Source of the DNA: Panagrolaimus kolymaensis
Taxonomy: Eukaryota > Nematoda > Chromadorea > Rhabditida > Panagrolaimidae
Direction: 5' to 3'
DNA length: 64,000 bases
Assembly: GCA_028622995.1 (NCBI GenBank)
Contig: JAJQJQ010000012.1
Span: 2,914,001 to 2,978,000 of the forward strand
In this document: positions 1 through 13,900 of the stretch, piece by piece
Numbering within the stretch: position 1 is the first letter of the stretch
How the letters are laid out: every line of letters begins with the position of its first letter
Notes under the pieces: generated by a model
Told to the model about the DNA's origin: nothing
The model's database searches: none
Seen by the model: the letters and a program-made list of their open reading frames with translations, nothing else
Position numbers and translations under genes: made by a program

Positions 1-1043
1 CACGTGAACCTGCTATCGTTCTTGATAATGTATGGTTTTTTGTGTTTTCTTCATAATCCTTCATAATATTACTAAAATCTTTTTAGGCCATTTTTCGCGG
101 ACGTGATGAAGCTTATTTGAACAAGAATCTTCGTGAAACAAAGTATCAAAAAATTCTCGATCATCTTGCAAATGCTAAAGATACATATAAGAAATGTTTT
201 GGTGATGATTTGAATTTTGAAGTCAATGCTGAACTTCGTGAATTTCTTGAAGATCGTATGGAAGTACGTCTTATAACAATTTTTGTTGTTGATAATATTT
301 TTTGTTTGTTTTAGAATGAACATGCACGTCGTCGAAAAACAGGCGATACTGAGGTTTCTGGTCGTCGTCCACATTCTCATCTCACTGATACTCTTCAAAG
401 TGATCGTCGAACTCCTCTTGCGGACTTGACTTCTCGTCGTGGAACTCCGCTTCCTCAAGAACCTCTTCAAGCTTTTGATCAACCTCCTTCACGTGCTATT
501 ACTCCTGTTCGTCATCATGAAATGGACAATGATTTTGATTACGCTGCTGAACCTCCACCTCGTTTTGCATCTCGAACTCCTGCAGCATCTGTTTTTGGTG
601 ATATCCAATATGTCGAACCTGTTCCATTGCCTCCTGTTGCTCAACCTTTTTTTACACCTCCGCGTGCACTTCCTCTGGAATTTATGAATAGTACAGCTCA
701 ATCACCCATTAAAGAACTTGCATGCAAATATAAGCATGATGAACTTTACTTGGTTATTCTTCAACGTTGTTTCAATGAAAGAAAGGTCGTTTTTGAATTT
801 GCTGAGTTTGCAAATAACTGGCCTAAGCCTTACATTGCTAAACAATTTCACAACTTGATGCGTGAGTTTATTGATTGTTTTTTCTACATTCTCTTATAAT
901 AATTTTTTGTTTTTTTAGTTTTGATTGAACAACACAAACTTTTGGGTCGAACTGAAAATGGTGTTTTCCACAGCTTCTTGATCTTGCCTACTGAAGAATT
1001 CAAAACTACTATGGCTCGCATCCTTTGTAAACCTAGATTGTAA
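1..1043 (+). CDS. unrecognised protein, 5'-truncated by window edge
   Basis: This is the 3' part of a spliced gene with exons 1-29, 87-263, 315-861 and 919-1043 (stop TAA). All introns have GT donors and TTTTAG acceptors, and the frame stays open across every junction, giving about 291 visible residues. The first visible part is charged and probably helical. The middle is Arg/Ser/Thr/Pro-rich, with repeated SRRGTP-like and SRTPA-like patches that could be phosphorylation sites, and looks disordered. The last 80 or so residues form a compact region starting near KHDELYLVIL and ending near MARILCKPRL, with the hydrophobic spacing of a small helical or winged-helix domain. I do not recognise the family. 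A chromatin or replication factor is only a guess from the disordered-linker plus C-terminal-domain layout. The coding nature is well supported; the function is unknown. Confidence 0.75.
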
Positions 1044-1130
1044 AATGTTTTCGTTTTATTTATTTATGTCTGTATCCTTTTCTTTGTTAAACGTTTTCTT
1101 CTTCGTTTGTTATTATTTATTTTTGCGTTT

Positions 1131-1136
1131 AATAAA
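1131..1136 (+). terminator. AATAAA poly(A) signal candidate
   Basis: An AATAAA hexamer lies about 90 bp after the stop codon of the first gene on the same strand. In DNA this AT-rich the hexamer is common, so position is the main support. Confidence 0.4.
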
Positions 1137-2342
1137 ATTTTGTTTACAAAGCTTTTCTTTTGTTTTTGATTGTCGAGTCATTGCCATAAATTTTTTGATA
1201 TTTTGTTACATATTAAATTCTTACTAATCGAGAGAAAGTGGAAGATCATTACATGGATGACTAATATATGAGTGTAATACAAATAATTAGAATACTGTAC
1301 CATTCCAAAAGAAAATATTTTATCCATCTTAAGCAGTTTCCTCTTGGTATAAAGAACCTTTAAAATCCGTGGTTAGTTGAAACATTTACAAATTTTTATA
1401 ATGCTCGCGACACATTGATGGAAATATTTTGATTTCTTTAACTTTTTTTTGTTTTTTTTACAAAATTAAATTTTGGTTTATTACTTTTGTGTGTTATTTT
1501 GCTTTTTTGCTTTTTATTAAAAGGAAAAAACCTTTATTTAAATTTTTCATTAAACAAAATAAATCATAGATAACTGATAGTGAAAAATTTTAGACTTTCG
1601 CTATCCATACTTTTAGATTTTTTACATAAATTCTTTTGTCAAACTTTTTAATAAACAATTTTAAACACGAATATCACCGCTGAATTTCATTATAATTTTT
1701 TCTCCAATATATTATTTTTTTCCAACGTGCAAAAAATCGCTTCTTGTTTTTTTTTTGTTTCTAAACTCCAAAAAGATGAAATATCAAGGAAAGCGATATA
1801 AAATTTTTTTACAATAACAGATAGCGAATATTATCAACCGTTATTGAGTAACCGGAAATAGAACAATTTTAAAAAATGATATTGAAACTTTTAAAACAAC
1901 AGCAAGAAAAAAAATTGAAGAGAACGATGGAGTTTGTTTTGTAGGGATTAATAATAATTGAAAAGACTTTTGGCAATTCAGCAAGTGAGCGGAAGGAAGA
2001 GTTGAGCGCTGTCATAAAAAAAGGGTTTTGGAATTGATTTTGAGGCTATTTTTGTATGAGTTTTTAATAACAAAAATATAAAATAAAAGATTAGAGAGCG
2101 AAAATAACATTTTTTAGAGATTGAGGAAAATAAATTACAACAAAAAATAATAATAATAAACAACTTGAAAAATGATGAGCAATGGTTTTGAATTTTTTTA
2201 GCTTTAAAAAATTTTAGTTAGTAAAAAAGAGTAAAGGATAGAAAGAAACTGTACAGCATTGGAGCAAATTAGAGCGGTGTGCGTTTTTTTGTGGTAAAGA
2301 AATTGATAAAGGAAGCAATGGAGCTACATATGAAGAAGCGGT

Positions 2343-2442
2343 GTTACTGTAGTAATTTAAAAGGCCTAAAATTTTCTGGATTTTTTTTTCAAATGCAATT
2401 TAGGCTTCTCTTTGTGATAGTTTAACAAAGCTCTACAGTAAC
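2343..2442. repeat. imperfect inverted repeat with CTACAGTAAC ends
   Basis: GTTACTGTAG at 2343-2352 is the exact reverse complement of CTACAGTAAC at 2433-2442. Inside these, GGCCTAAA near 2363 faces TTTAGGC near 2399. The arms are otherwise degenerate. It may be a decayed small foldback element. Confidence 0.4.
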
Positions 2443-3109
2443 TCTCATTGTTCCCTTTCTTCAAACTTCTTCAATAATAATAGAAAAGAAAAGATAAAAA
2501 TAGAATATTTTAAGAAAACAATAAAAAAAGCGACAAAACAAAACTTCAAATCAACAATTTTTTGTAACAACATTAAAAAAAAGAAAGAAGGGAAAGATAT
2601 TATAATCATCGTTCGGGAAGAAGAAAAAAAAAGAAGTTAGAGAGCATTGTATATAAAATAAGCGGCAATATTGTTTGCATCGATTTAAAAAAAAAAAAGA
2701 GAGAAAAAAATTTGAAAGCAAAGCGCTGCTTTTGAAGCATATTGTATTATATTTTAATATTTTTTTGCGATCAAACTTGGCATTATTATTTCATGGTCAG
2801 CAGTTTTTTTTTTTGAAGATGGTTGAAAGACTTTTTAAGGTGTTTGTTTGATAACAATATAGTAAATAAAAAAATAATATAAAAGTAAACCCAACAAAAG
2901 ATCGCATAAAAACGAATAATAATAAAAACAGTAATAATAACAATCATAGAAAGACGCCCAGCGTCGAGAAGAAAAAAAAACAGAATCCAAATAAAATAAG
3001 AGTTATAAAAAAGGAAGAACTTTAGAAAAAGAAATTTTTACAATGTTTTTTTAATTAAATAAAAAAGGCACAAATTCAAATGTTAAAAAGTAAGAAGAAA
3101 AAAAAACGA

Positions 3110-6100
3110 TTATTTAACAGGAGGCATATTTTGATTATTACACATTTCAGAATTATATGATCCTTGTGTAACAACAGACCATTTAGTTATAGGAAAATGT
3201 AAATGTGATGTCGGTGAGCCTGCACCTGACGATCTATCTGAACCACCTGAAGAAAAACCAGATGATGAATGTGATGTGGATGATGGCATTCGAGCTGATA
3301 ACGATTGTCGACCATTATATGCATAACATGAACGTCGAGATTCCACTGATATCATCGATGGATGTCCACCACCATTTATATTTGTTGGTGGCAAGGATGC
3401 ATGATTATGATATCCTCCCCATTGATTCACTGTTGATGGCATTGATGATTGATGTGGCATACCTTAAATTTTAAAAAGTTTAATAAAAATGTTTTGGAAG
3501 CAGAAAGTTTTTTTTTCACGAGTCAATGAACATCTGCAAAATTGACATACCATGAACTGAGATATGTCGTCCATAATATGCCAATTTTTCATGTCCAAAC
3601 CATTTATTCATGATTATTACTTACCATTATTATTTACTCTGTAATATCGGCTCGATGTTTCGGGTACTCCCCATTGTGGTGGAGTTGGAGGCAATGTACT
3701 CGATAAATTACTTTCTTGTCGACAACTAAATAATTAACAAAATTATATTTTGATAATCCTATTAATTTTTATAAGCTTACTTATTTAAAAATGCCATTTT
3801 TTCTTCAGGTGTTAAAGGTTTATTTAATCTTGAATTATCCGGTGATGAAAGGCTTTTAGATATTGAAATTCTCTCCTTTGAAATATTTGGTGGAGTTTTA
3901 TTCCCTCCATTTTTATGATGCATAACCACCGTATTTTCATCATCTTTTTGGCCATTCTAAAAACAACAAACAATAAGCTTTGTTATTTTTGTGAGTTAGT
4001 TCATTTATCATTTTCCCTCAAAAACGGATCCCTCAAACGAAGTTTCTTCACGCTGTTGTTGCGCTTTTTTTCAAAAAAAAATTTTAGATCTGCTTTTTTT
4101 TGTGGTGATGAAACAAGGACCACCCGCTTTGATTTTGTTACAAAAAAAATTGTATTTAAAAGGATTGTAAATTATTCAATTTTTTACTGATTGAAACAAC
4201 ACAGCGGGAAGCCATTTTTGATGTTTCTTTTTTTTCCAGAAGATTGAATTTTCTTGTCTCTTTCCAATTTTTTGAGGATGAATGAAGAAAAAACAGTATG
4301 TATTTTTTGATGTGCTTTTTAAAACTTTTTTTATGGAAGGCATAAGAAAAAATGCGAAGACAAAGCCATAGTTTTTTTGTTGTTGTCTGCATTCCATCTT
4401 CATTCCATTCCTTCCATCATCGTCGTCTTCCAGCAGCATCAGCCACACAAAGAAAAACATTTTGATTTTCCCAATTGGGTAGAAAGAAGAAAAAGAAGGC
4501 GACGGTGGAAATATGTATGTTTTAGATCCTATCTTTTTTACATCGTCTAGTTTTTTTTCCTTCATTTATTCCGAGTAGGTAAAAACAATGCGCAAATTTT
4601 GTGTCATTAAAAAAAGAAAGAGATAATCCGATTTTTTAAGTATCCCACTTTTATTGCAGAAAAAAATTTTCAACTAACCTGAATTTGAAGACTTAATGCA
4701 ACAAGTTGTTTAATTAATGCAGCACCTTGTGGATGTTCGTAAAGTTTATCAAAGGGTAATTGCGCCGTTGAAATAGATGAAACTGAAGCGGAGGCGGATG
4801 TTGATGAAGGTGGTGGGGCACTATATGATTGTGGCATGGGTGGCGGCGAGATAGCACATGAAGATTCAGGCGGGGAAGTAGTGGATGATCGAGTTGTGGA
4901 GGATGACATTCTTTGTTGATATCGTTTAAAACCAGCATAGCCAACTCCAACATGATTTCCAGGTGGTAACAAATTTCTATCCACCGCTATTTTCCTTAGA
5001 GTTCGCTTCCATTGTGATGCTTGATTTCGTTGTTTGGAATTAAACGACTAAAAAAACGTTTATTAAGCATGGATAATAATCATTCATGCAAAGAAAGGCC
5101 TTTCATTCTTCATTCCAAGTTCCAAAACTTTGCTTTTTGCTTTATTTTTTTTCTTATTTTCCCCTTAATGTTTTTTATGTGTCAATCAAATGTTGAAAAA
5201 AAAGCTCGTAATGAGTTTTTTACTATCATTATTTTTTTGTCTTGAAGAAAAAAAGCATAAAAAAACTATGACCGACGGCGCCAAGATGTCGATTACTTAA
5301 AAAAAACAATCGACACCAGTAAAAAAAAGTAGCAAGCAAAAAATGCAAGCTTTTTTTCTGGGCTTTAATCTTGTCTTGTTTTAATGGTTTTTTTTATCTC
5401 TGTCTAAAGTGTATCTATTAAAAAAAGCAACGTGAAAGAGATCAAAAATGAAAATTCATTAAAAAGATCGCTTTTCAAAGAAATTTGTTTACATAACAAT
5501 CCGAGACAAACAAAAAATATTACGGTAATGATGTGACTTACTTCATGAGAACAAATTCTTTCATAAATTTGCAGCAACCTCAACAAATATTCATCTTCAA
5601 GTTCAACAATTTTTCCATGATCAAATAGGATTTCCTGCAACCTCGATGTGATATGAATTATGTGACCGGGAATATTCTATAAAATAATAAAAATTAATTA
5701 TAATTCTTAAAAGTTCCCTTTAAACGCCGCAAATCATCTTGTCTAAATTTTTTACTTTTTTTTCACTCTCTCTCTTTCTCCCTCTCTTTCTCACTCATAA
5801 AGTCGTTAGATTGTGTTTACACAAAGTTAATATTAGTTCAGTTTTAGTGCGCGAATTGCTTCTTTTTAACGATCATCTTAAAACAAGCGAATAGGCAGGC
5901 TACCTCCACTTTAAAATCGAAGAAGCACAAGCACAAAAATGAAACATATTTTTTCTCTTCTTCCTTCGACCAAGTAAAGAAGCTAATATTTGCCATAATA
6001 ATCAACCCTCAAATAACTTAGGTTTAAGAACAAGAAAAAAAAAGTTGTGTTTTTCGATTTTTGTGCTGCTGCTTACTACAAAAATCTTTGCGCAAAAATA

Positions 6101-9100
6101 AACATTGTTTTTAAGCGAGAAAAAGCGATTAAGGACAATCAAAAAAAAGAGAGAGCAAGTAGTAGTTTGAAGTTTTTCGCACATAACACACAGATACAAA
6201 AAAAAGTAGGTACAAATTGAACACTTGATAAGTAAATACAAAATTTCACGTTATTCGAAATAAAAAATGTTTTGACGGGGAGAAATTGGTAGGTTTTAGG
6301 CAAGCCAAGATCATTCATTTTACTTACTTGTTCAGAAATTTGATCTATAGACACATCAAGGCCATCCACTGTCTCGGCTTCAAGCAATTCAGCCATTAAT
6401 GGTTTATATGTGCAAATTGGAGTATTTAAAATAGCTCGAAGTTCGCTGATTACAATTGTGACATCAAGATTTTCATTTAATACCTTAAAAAATTAATTTA
6501 TAAAGCTCTCTAAACACAGGTGAGAAAAAACATACTTTATCCAAGCTTTTCAATATTGAAACACGTTCCCGCAATTTTTCAAGACTTTGTAAAATCTTTT
6601 TTCTTGCACCTTTTGTAACTTTTCTTAATTCAAGTTGTCTCTCATTTAAATTCATCATTTCATCATATGTTAAATCTTGAAACATGGTAGTATATTTATG
6701 TAATCGTAAAGTTTTAAGCCAAATTGGAACATCTAAAAATAAAATAAAATTGCTTTTTTTAAAATTATCAAATCAATCATAATTTTTTGTATTTACAAAA
6801 ATGTCTGCTTTTGAAAAAAAAATGTTTGTTAGCTTTGAAAAACTTTGTTTTCATTAACTCTCATTAACATATTATTCTCGCATAAAAGTGTCAAAAAAAA
6901 ACAATGTTTTTAAAATAAATTTTTCCCTTTTTTTTCAACACAAAAAAAATCGAGTGAGACGACGCCTGTTTGCGGCAAAATTCACAGCTTTTTGCAACTT
7001 TTTTCCTTCATCTCAATGTTCAAGAAAAAAAATCTGTTGCCTGGCACTAAATGGCCGATGTGTGATGGACTGCTGCTTGCTATGTCTCGTATTTTTTTGT
7101 TGATCAGTTTTGTTCTAGCGGCGGAATGCTGCATGCCATCAATGAATGAGAAAGGCTATGTTTTTTCCGTTTGCCTAGCATGTCTGCGTGTGTTGGTTTT
7201 TTTCTCAAAAAAAAGCTGCTTCAAAATTAGAGACTGTTCTATCTTTGTCTACCATCAACACTTTTTTCTTTTCTAATGGCAAAAAAAAGAAAGCATACGT
7301 GCATTTGCTTCTAAAGAAAATTTCCCTTGCTTCTCTGCGAATACAATAATAAACTTTGAAATTGTGAAAAATGTGTTTTTTCCCAAATGTTTTTTCTTTT
7401 TTTTAGTCGAGCAAGCCACTTTACGATGCAATACGAAAGGATGATTGCAAGAGAGAAAAATAAGCAGACGAGATAAAAAAAAAAAGCAAAATTTTAATTC
7501 GATTAAATGAGAAAAAACAAATTTTTGTTGTGTGAGGTCGTCTAATGATGATTTTTTTTATTAGTCTCTTGTGTGAAAGTAATATTTAGAAAAAACGTCT
7601 GGTCTTGAGATTTCCGAACGATAAAAAACCACCCATTCAAGAAAATGGATATATTTTTTATGTGTAACACATAACTCAAGAAAAGTGTAATTGCATAAAA
7701 AAAATTTTTTAGTGAACATAAAAAAGTTCTTTATGTTTTCTGTATCTGTGAAAAGGGAATTAAAAAACGGAAGAGATTTTGGTTAATCTTCTTTGTGAAG
7801 TAATTTGCATAATATGTTTTGCTTCGATGAAGAAAAAAAAGTTTTGTTGAATGAAAGGTTTATAGAAAAGTGGAGAGGATTATGTAAATATGGAAACATC
7901 ATGCGAAACATATTATTAAGTGACATCAACCAATTGTCTGTCTAAATTTTAATCAAATCAATCCACACTTCCCTATCATTTACAGTAAACCAGCACCTTT
8001 TCCCCAAAAACAATTGAAAAGAAATTATTTCTTCAATGGTGTTTATGTTTTTCCTATTTTTCTACTTCTCCATCATGCTCTTTTCTTTGTTTGAACTTTA
8101 AAACAATTTACAGTCAATAAAACAAACTTATTTCTTTTTTCCAGACAATGTGTTTGATCGTAAACCTATCATACGCATACATTGTTATATTTTTTTTCTT
8201 TGCCTGAGGGTCCTATTTTTTTCGCTTTGCCTATCATAATTTTCACACACAAAAAAAGGCCCAAAGAAAAAATAACATAAGATGAGCGATGTTGATAGGC
8301 GTAAAAAAATGAACACTCCATTTCAATGCATGATAAACTTTTCTTTGAAGGAAAAAGGAAAGAAAATGAAATGATAAATTGCTTTTATTCTCTTTTTCTT
8401 TTTGATTTTTCTACCCTCGTCTATTTCCAGAGTGGCGGGAAAAAACTTATAAAGCACAATGACAAAAATATTATTTGTTAAAAGTTTGTACAAATTTTTT
8501 CGCAACAAACTCTTTGAAGAAAAAAATAATGAAAATATGTTTTTACACAGACAACAGAAAATAGACATAAATTAATTTCTGCAATCTTGGACCTGTTTTC
8601 TTTTGGCATATCGGTAACAAAAAAATAAGGCCATTTATCTTTCGCCCCCTTTTTATATATATTTTTTTCAGTTGTTCCGGCACCACCAACAAAAAACATA
8701 GAAGGAGGAAGGAAATGACGCCGCTTGCTAAATCCTCGTAATAATGAAAAAAACATACTAATTATTTATCAGGTTAAACAATAACAACGAGAACGAACGA
8801 CGATAAGATCCAAGAAAGATAAATTGATATTGGATTTAAAACACATTTATCTTTCTTTGGGGAGAGATGTCTCTTTTTAATTGAGGAGCGAAAAAAAAAT
8901 CCTTAATGAAAAACAACTAAACAAGATGCTTACTGTAGCTTCTATCAACGATGGAAGTTTATCATAACCAATGTTTAATTCTTCGAGTTGAAACCTTTGA
9001 CCATTGCTCTTGAAAGTACTGAATATTTGCTATCATGATAAAATGAGTTTCTACCCTAACTATTTTTTCTATTACTTGCTTTTTTTAGTTTTTTTTATCA

Positions 9101-10970
9101 ACGATGTTAAACGGCTACTAATTTTTGAGTCTTTTTTTTCACTCTATCATAGACAGACAATTTTGCGCGTGTTTTACATTTTGCACGTCAGCAAAAAAAG
9201 TTGTTTCATTTTTCTCCCTCGTCGTAAAAAAAATCGCAACATTTTCTCTATCACCTTCTTTCTATGTGGTTATCTCATTGTCTCATATTTATTTTTTTCT
9301 CGAACAAACTAAACTGCTGTTATTATTGCTTTATGGTCGAAATGAAAAAAAATTGAGAAGCGAGCAAGCAAACATCAGAGTCAGACAGTTTTTTTCTTCT
9401 TCTTCTTCTGCCTAAACGTTTTTTTAAACAACCATAAAATGTTTCTCTTAAAAAAATCAAAAAACAATCATCTGTCTACCAACCAAAAGGTTAGCTTTTT
9501 TTTCATGCTTCTGCTGCTACAAAGAAAAAATGTGTTTATCAAGCAAAAAAATATTTTGGTAGATGGGCGAAAAAATCAAATCAAATCAGCTGTATAGGTA
9601 TTCGGTTCGAATCACATGGAATTTGTCGAGAGAAAAAAAAGAATGGAAAAGATTGTTGCGGCTTATCACTACTTGCCATCCATCATCTCTAAATAAAGTG
9701 CATTTTTTTGCATTTGTGGTTAAAAATCTTTTTCAAAAGTACATTACTATTTTTTTACTGCAATCCTTTACTTTAAAAATTGGCTTTTCTTTAAAATTTG
9801 AAACCAAAAGAAGTTAACAGCTGACTAAACTAAGCTAAATGACAATGGAGAAAAAGAGTGAAAATGGATACAAAATAGTCAGTCAGGTGGTGACAAAAAC
9901 ACACACATCACAAATGAAAGATATCTTCTGGCTTATTGCCAATAGACTTACATTACGAGAGTTAGCTATGTTTAATTTAAAAACATGCCACAATCATTCC
10001 TCAAAATTAAGAAAAGAATTTGGACAATGGTCAGCTGTCGGTCGGTGGATTGAATAAATGAATAAGTAAGCAAGCACATGGCAAGAGTAATAGAAACTCT
10101 TAATTTAGAAAAAAAAGAAATTTGATGGAAAAAAAGTTGACAACTGATTGGCATTAAACACAAAGAAGGAATGATATCTCATTAAAAAAAATTAAATCAA
10201 GAATAAATTTTGTGTTGAAAAAAGTTTGTGTTAGGTAAGATTAATTTTTCGGCAAGATAATGTTAGACAAACAGATGTAATAAATTAGCTTTAAAGTTTT
10301 TTTTTCGTAAAACTATTCAAATAAAGGCTGACGGTTTTTGAATAAAATTTCAACAACAAAAAACTCAGATTTCATGAAATTAAAGTTTTGTAATTTTCAA
10401 AACATTTCAAAAGCAGACATTTATGAATAAATTATGAAGCACAACAACAAACCTTTCATTCCGGGATGGCATAAACCAAATCCATTCGGAGATGTGGACA
10501 TTGGAGGACTGGAATATGGAGAAGTGGGTTGTTGGGATGAAAATGAAGATGATCCAGTCATGGATTGCCTATGACCTAAGAGTCTGCTCCTCGTCCTTTG
10601 AGGAGTTGGAGGGGAATTTGGACTTGTTAACTTAAATAAAACCTTTAATTATGAAAATTAAAAATTAGACATACAATTTCTAAATTATTATCTTCTTCAG
10701 AAGAAAGTGGTTTCATATCCAAAATATGTCGTAAAAAATACATATCGTCTACAAAACCAGGGACTCCAGTAACTTGTGCTGCAGCTTCTGCTACAGCTGC
10801 AGATGACGAAGCGATGGCATCACTTTCACATAATTGTGTCATCGTCGTTGTTGCCGCCACCAAGGATGGATCAACAACCGCGGCAGCAGGACAACCACCA
10901 CCGCTATGATGATGATTTCCAATAATACGCTTTTCAGAACACGGAGACAGCTTTGTTTTTAATATAAATC
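3110..10970 (-). CDS. samd4: Smaug/SAMD4-family RNA-binding translational repressor (5' end not found)
   Basis: Exons in transcript order are 10970-10675, 10630-10453, 6732-6536, 6483-6328, 5676-5542, 5047-4679, 3956-3781, 3725-3625 and 3462-3110, giving 652 visible residues. The 6732-6536 exon encodes a SAM domain of Smaug type: [14 protein letters not shown], a TYDEMM helix, then the VTKGARKKI loop that in Smaug and Vts1 binds the RNA hairpin (SRE), then [14 protein letters not shown]. The next exons match the PHAT region of SAMD4: an [10 protein letters not shown] segment, [16 protein letters not shown], and [19 protein letters not shown]. The flanks are Ser/Pro-rich and disordered. Family role: binding stem-loops in target mRNAs and recruiting deadenylation or repression machinery in the cytoplasm. 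The 10970 exon starts after a GAG acceptor in mid-codon with no initiator Met, so at least one 5' exon lies further upstream. The 3.7-kb and smaller introns are long for this window. Confidence 0.92.
6733..10452 (-). other. 3.7-kb intron of the Smaug gene
   Basis: The phase-1 exon ending at 10453 (...CHPGMK plus G) joins the SAM exon at 6732 directly and in frame. No internal exon is needed, and the sequence between is rich in A/T runs without convincing coding segments. Confidence 0.7.
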
Positions 10971-13900
10971 CTCAAAGAAGAGGAATAAAATATAATAAAA
11001 TTAAATTAAATAATGGAAATTTGTCGTTGATGAAGAAAATACTTTAATAACTCCTCTGGATGCTGCTCCACAAAAAAAAAAAAAAGCGGTGGCACGCACA
11101 GTTAATGAGAAGGCTTGAATGCGCTTTCTCTCCGCTGAAAATATAAAAAATATTGAATATTGGAGTCTCATCATTATCTTTTTTCTTCTTCATACATATA
11201 TTTAATTGAATTATCATTGAAAAGAAAAAAATAAAAACGAAAGAAATATGTATGTATATATTATTACAGTTAAAAACGCGACCCGGCACGAAAAATAAAA
11301 AATGAAAGCAAAAATTTTTTATCGGAGATAAGGGCACAAAAATATTTGGACGAGGGAGTAGCAGAAGTAAATGTTGCGGATTCGCAACAAAACTTTGATT
11401 GAATAAAAGAAGAAGAAAAAACGAGTCAGCGTTCGTAAAAAAAAATTGCGTCCAAAAATGGCAATCGTAAAAGTACACCATCATAACGGACGACGGCGGC
11501 TGTTTTTTAAAGGAAAAATACAGCTGATTGAAAAAGAAATTAAAAAAGAAAATAAAAAGAAAGAAACAAAGAACAAATTAGTTTTTAAAGGCGCCTAAAA
11601 TTGAAATGAATTTGAGTCAAAAAAAATCAGACAAAAAAATATTCGTCTGTGAATTTTTTTTCTATAGGTATTTAAAAAAAACAACACAAAAACCGCAGAC
11701 GACTGGCGACAACATTTAAAACAAAAAATGATTGGAATCGGAAATTTGCAAAAAAAAAACCAAGCTTCCGGGAAAAAAGCTATTGCCGCAACCGATGGGC
11801 AGACGACAACAACAAAAAAAAACGCTGACCATTTACTTATTAAAAAAAGTGACAAACTAGGACAAACTGTTTCAATTGAGCTTTGTGTGTTTTTAAAGGG
11901 AAGGGCGGAGGTAGACAAAATCTGCAGTTATCTCGGAATTTTCTCAACTTTTGCTATTTTCTTCTTTTACTTTTGATGCTTAAACGGACAGCCGACAGCC
12001 GCCACCATCGCTATGTTGCCTTCCTGCTCGCTCCTCGATGTTTCGATGTTGCACCACCATCATCAACATCAATCGTTTGTCGTTGTCAACGCCAATACTT
12101 ACTTACTACTGCTACTAACTAACCAAGTATAAAGGCAGCCGCAAACAAAAACCCAATACATTATTGCGATGCTGGACGACGCGACTACTAGAAAAAAAAT
12201 CAGCAATGACGATGATAACGACGAGACGACAGACAAGGCGGAGCTACCGTGTATTATCGACTCCACCCTTAATACTATTAGGAGGGGCAGCACAAAAAAT
12301 GGGAAGAGAGAGAGAAAAAGGATGGATCCCCTCAAGGCAGCTGCTTTTTGCAATCATCGCTCTCTGCTGTCGTCTTTCTTTCAATGAAAAAAAAGAGAGA
12401 CCAAAACATTTTTTTTTGTTATTGATAGAATGCAGGGAGGCAAGAAAAAAGACAACAAAAAGTGCCAAAAAAAGTTACGGAACAATAGCATCAGTAAAAA
12501 GAAGAAAAAATGTGAGCGATCTTCGGACGAGGACGATCGAGCAAGCACTGTCTGGCACATCACCACCACAAATGATAGAAACTATCGCGTGGGAATCAGC
12601 ATAGTCGACGTCGACTGTCTGGAGCTACCACCATCATCAAAGAAGCAAAAATCAAGCAGCATTACATGGCAAAGAAGAAAACGAATTTTTTTGTATCAAT
12701 CAAAAACATATTTTTTTCTTTACAAAAAAAATTATTCTTTACAGACATTTTACTAATAAAATAAATCTTCCCGGAAACACAACTAAATAAAAAAATTATT
12801 GAAGGGGTAATCAAATAAATGAAGTAATAAATCTTCCAAAAAAATTCAAACCAACAAAAAAACTTTCAATATAGGGAGAGAAAAAGAGGGGTATAATAAT
12901 TCTTGAAGGACTTTGGTCCAAAAAAAGTGAAATTCCATCAATGGTTAAAACAAAAAAAAATTTGTCCCCTCCATATTCTCAAGGCCGCCATCCTTCTTCA
13001 AGAAAGGCAGTCTCAGAAGTCGCTCGTCTAAAGTTTTTTTTGAGTGGGTTCCGTTTTTGTTCTTCTCCTTCTTTTTCGATGATGTTGCGCACCCTGGAGT
13101 AAGAAGACGACGACCCGCAAAATAAAAAAACTTGCTTGTCCCGGGTTCAATCAGTCATTTTCACCTTCTCTTCTTCTTTCTTTGCTGCGCGAACCGATGA
13201 AATAGCTGCTGCCTCAAGGAATGTTAACAAGGCGATTAACGTCTCATATATTTTAAATATTGCGACAAATTGCTGCTGCTTTGATTGGAAATTAAAAATC
13301 AAATATTAACACAACAAAAACTTTAAAGTAAAAACGACAAGACTTAAAAAAATTACAAAGAAATGAAAAAGAAGTAATTAAAAAATAGGAAAAAACACAC
13401 TATCTCGGATTACGGTAGGAAACATTCATGATGGGAGACAGACAATTCATTATGACTAAAAATAGCAATAAAATCATATTTTTATATTAGTTTAAAAAAA
13501 AAGTATTTTACAGTATTTATGTAAAATCATCAAATAATCAAATGTTATTTTAATGATTTCTTTATCTTTTCATTTTATTTTCTTGAAATTTTGCTGCATC
13601 AGCAACAAAAAAAATATAAAAAAGGGAAAGGTGAATGGCGCCAATGAAATATGCGCTACTGTTTTTAAAGTTTTCCTGTTAGTTGTTGTCAGTCATCAAA
13701 CTAGTGTTATCATTATTATAGTTGGAGACATGTAGGAAGAAAGGATGAAAGTCAAAAAAAGAGGATAGAATCAACAACAACTTCTAATCCCCTTCAATTC
13801 ATCATAAAATCAAAGTCAATGAAAAGAAAAAGCAAACACATTGATAAGAAGCATATACAAGCAAGCCAAAAAAATAGAATAAATAGGTGTACAGAAATCA

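Larger units (their letters stand above)
1044..3109. other. intergenic region between two convergent genes
   Basis: About 2 kb of A/T-run-rich DNA lies between the 3' ends of the first gene (+) and the Smaug gene (-). No ORF with coding-like composition was seen. It contains one imperfect inverted repeat, annotated separately. Confidence 0.6.

Noticed and set aside
8937..9009. Possible extra Smaug exon on the minus strand ([20 protein letters not shown]) with a GTAAGC donor and a CAAG acceptor
   Set aside because: The flanking exons join directly in phase (G plus AT...), and inserting this 73-nt piece breaks the frame. It may be a decoy or a rarely used exon.
9839..10057. 72-codon plus-strand ORF ([20 protein letters not shown]...) inside the Smaug intron
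   Set aside because: It looks a little more protein-like than its neighbours, but there are no splice or context signals and no recognised motif; most likely chance.
11044..11484. 146-codon minus-strand ORF just upstream of the first visible Smaug exon
   Set aside because: Phe/Leu-run translation, no splice link in frame to the 10970 exon, and no domain-like pattern.
12164..12604. 146-codon ORF in the gene desert
   Set aside because: Arg/Lys/Thr-rich translation without domain pattern, overlapped by ORFs in several other frames; a product of composition.
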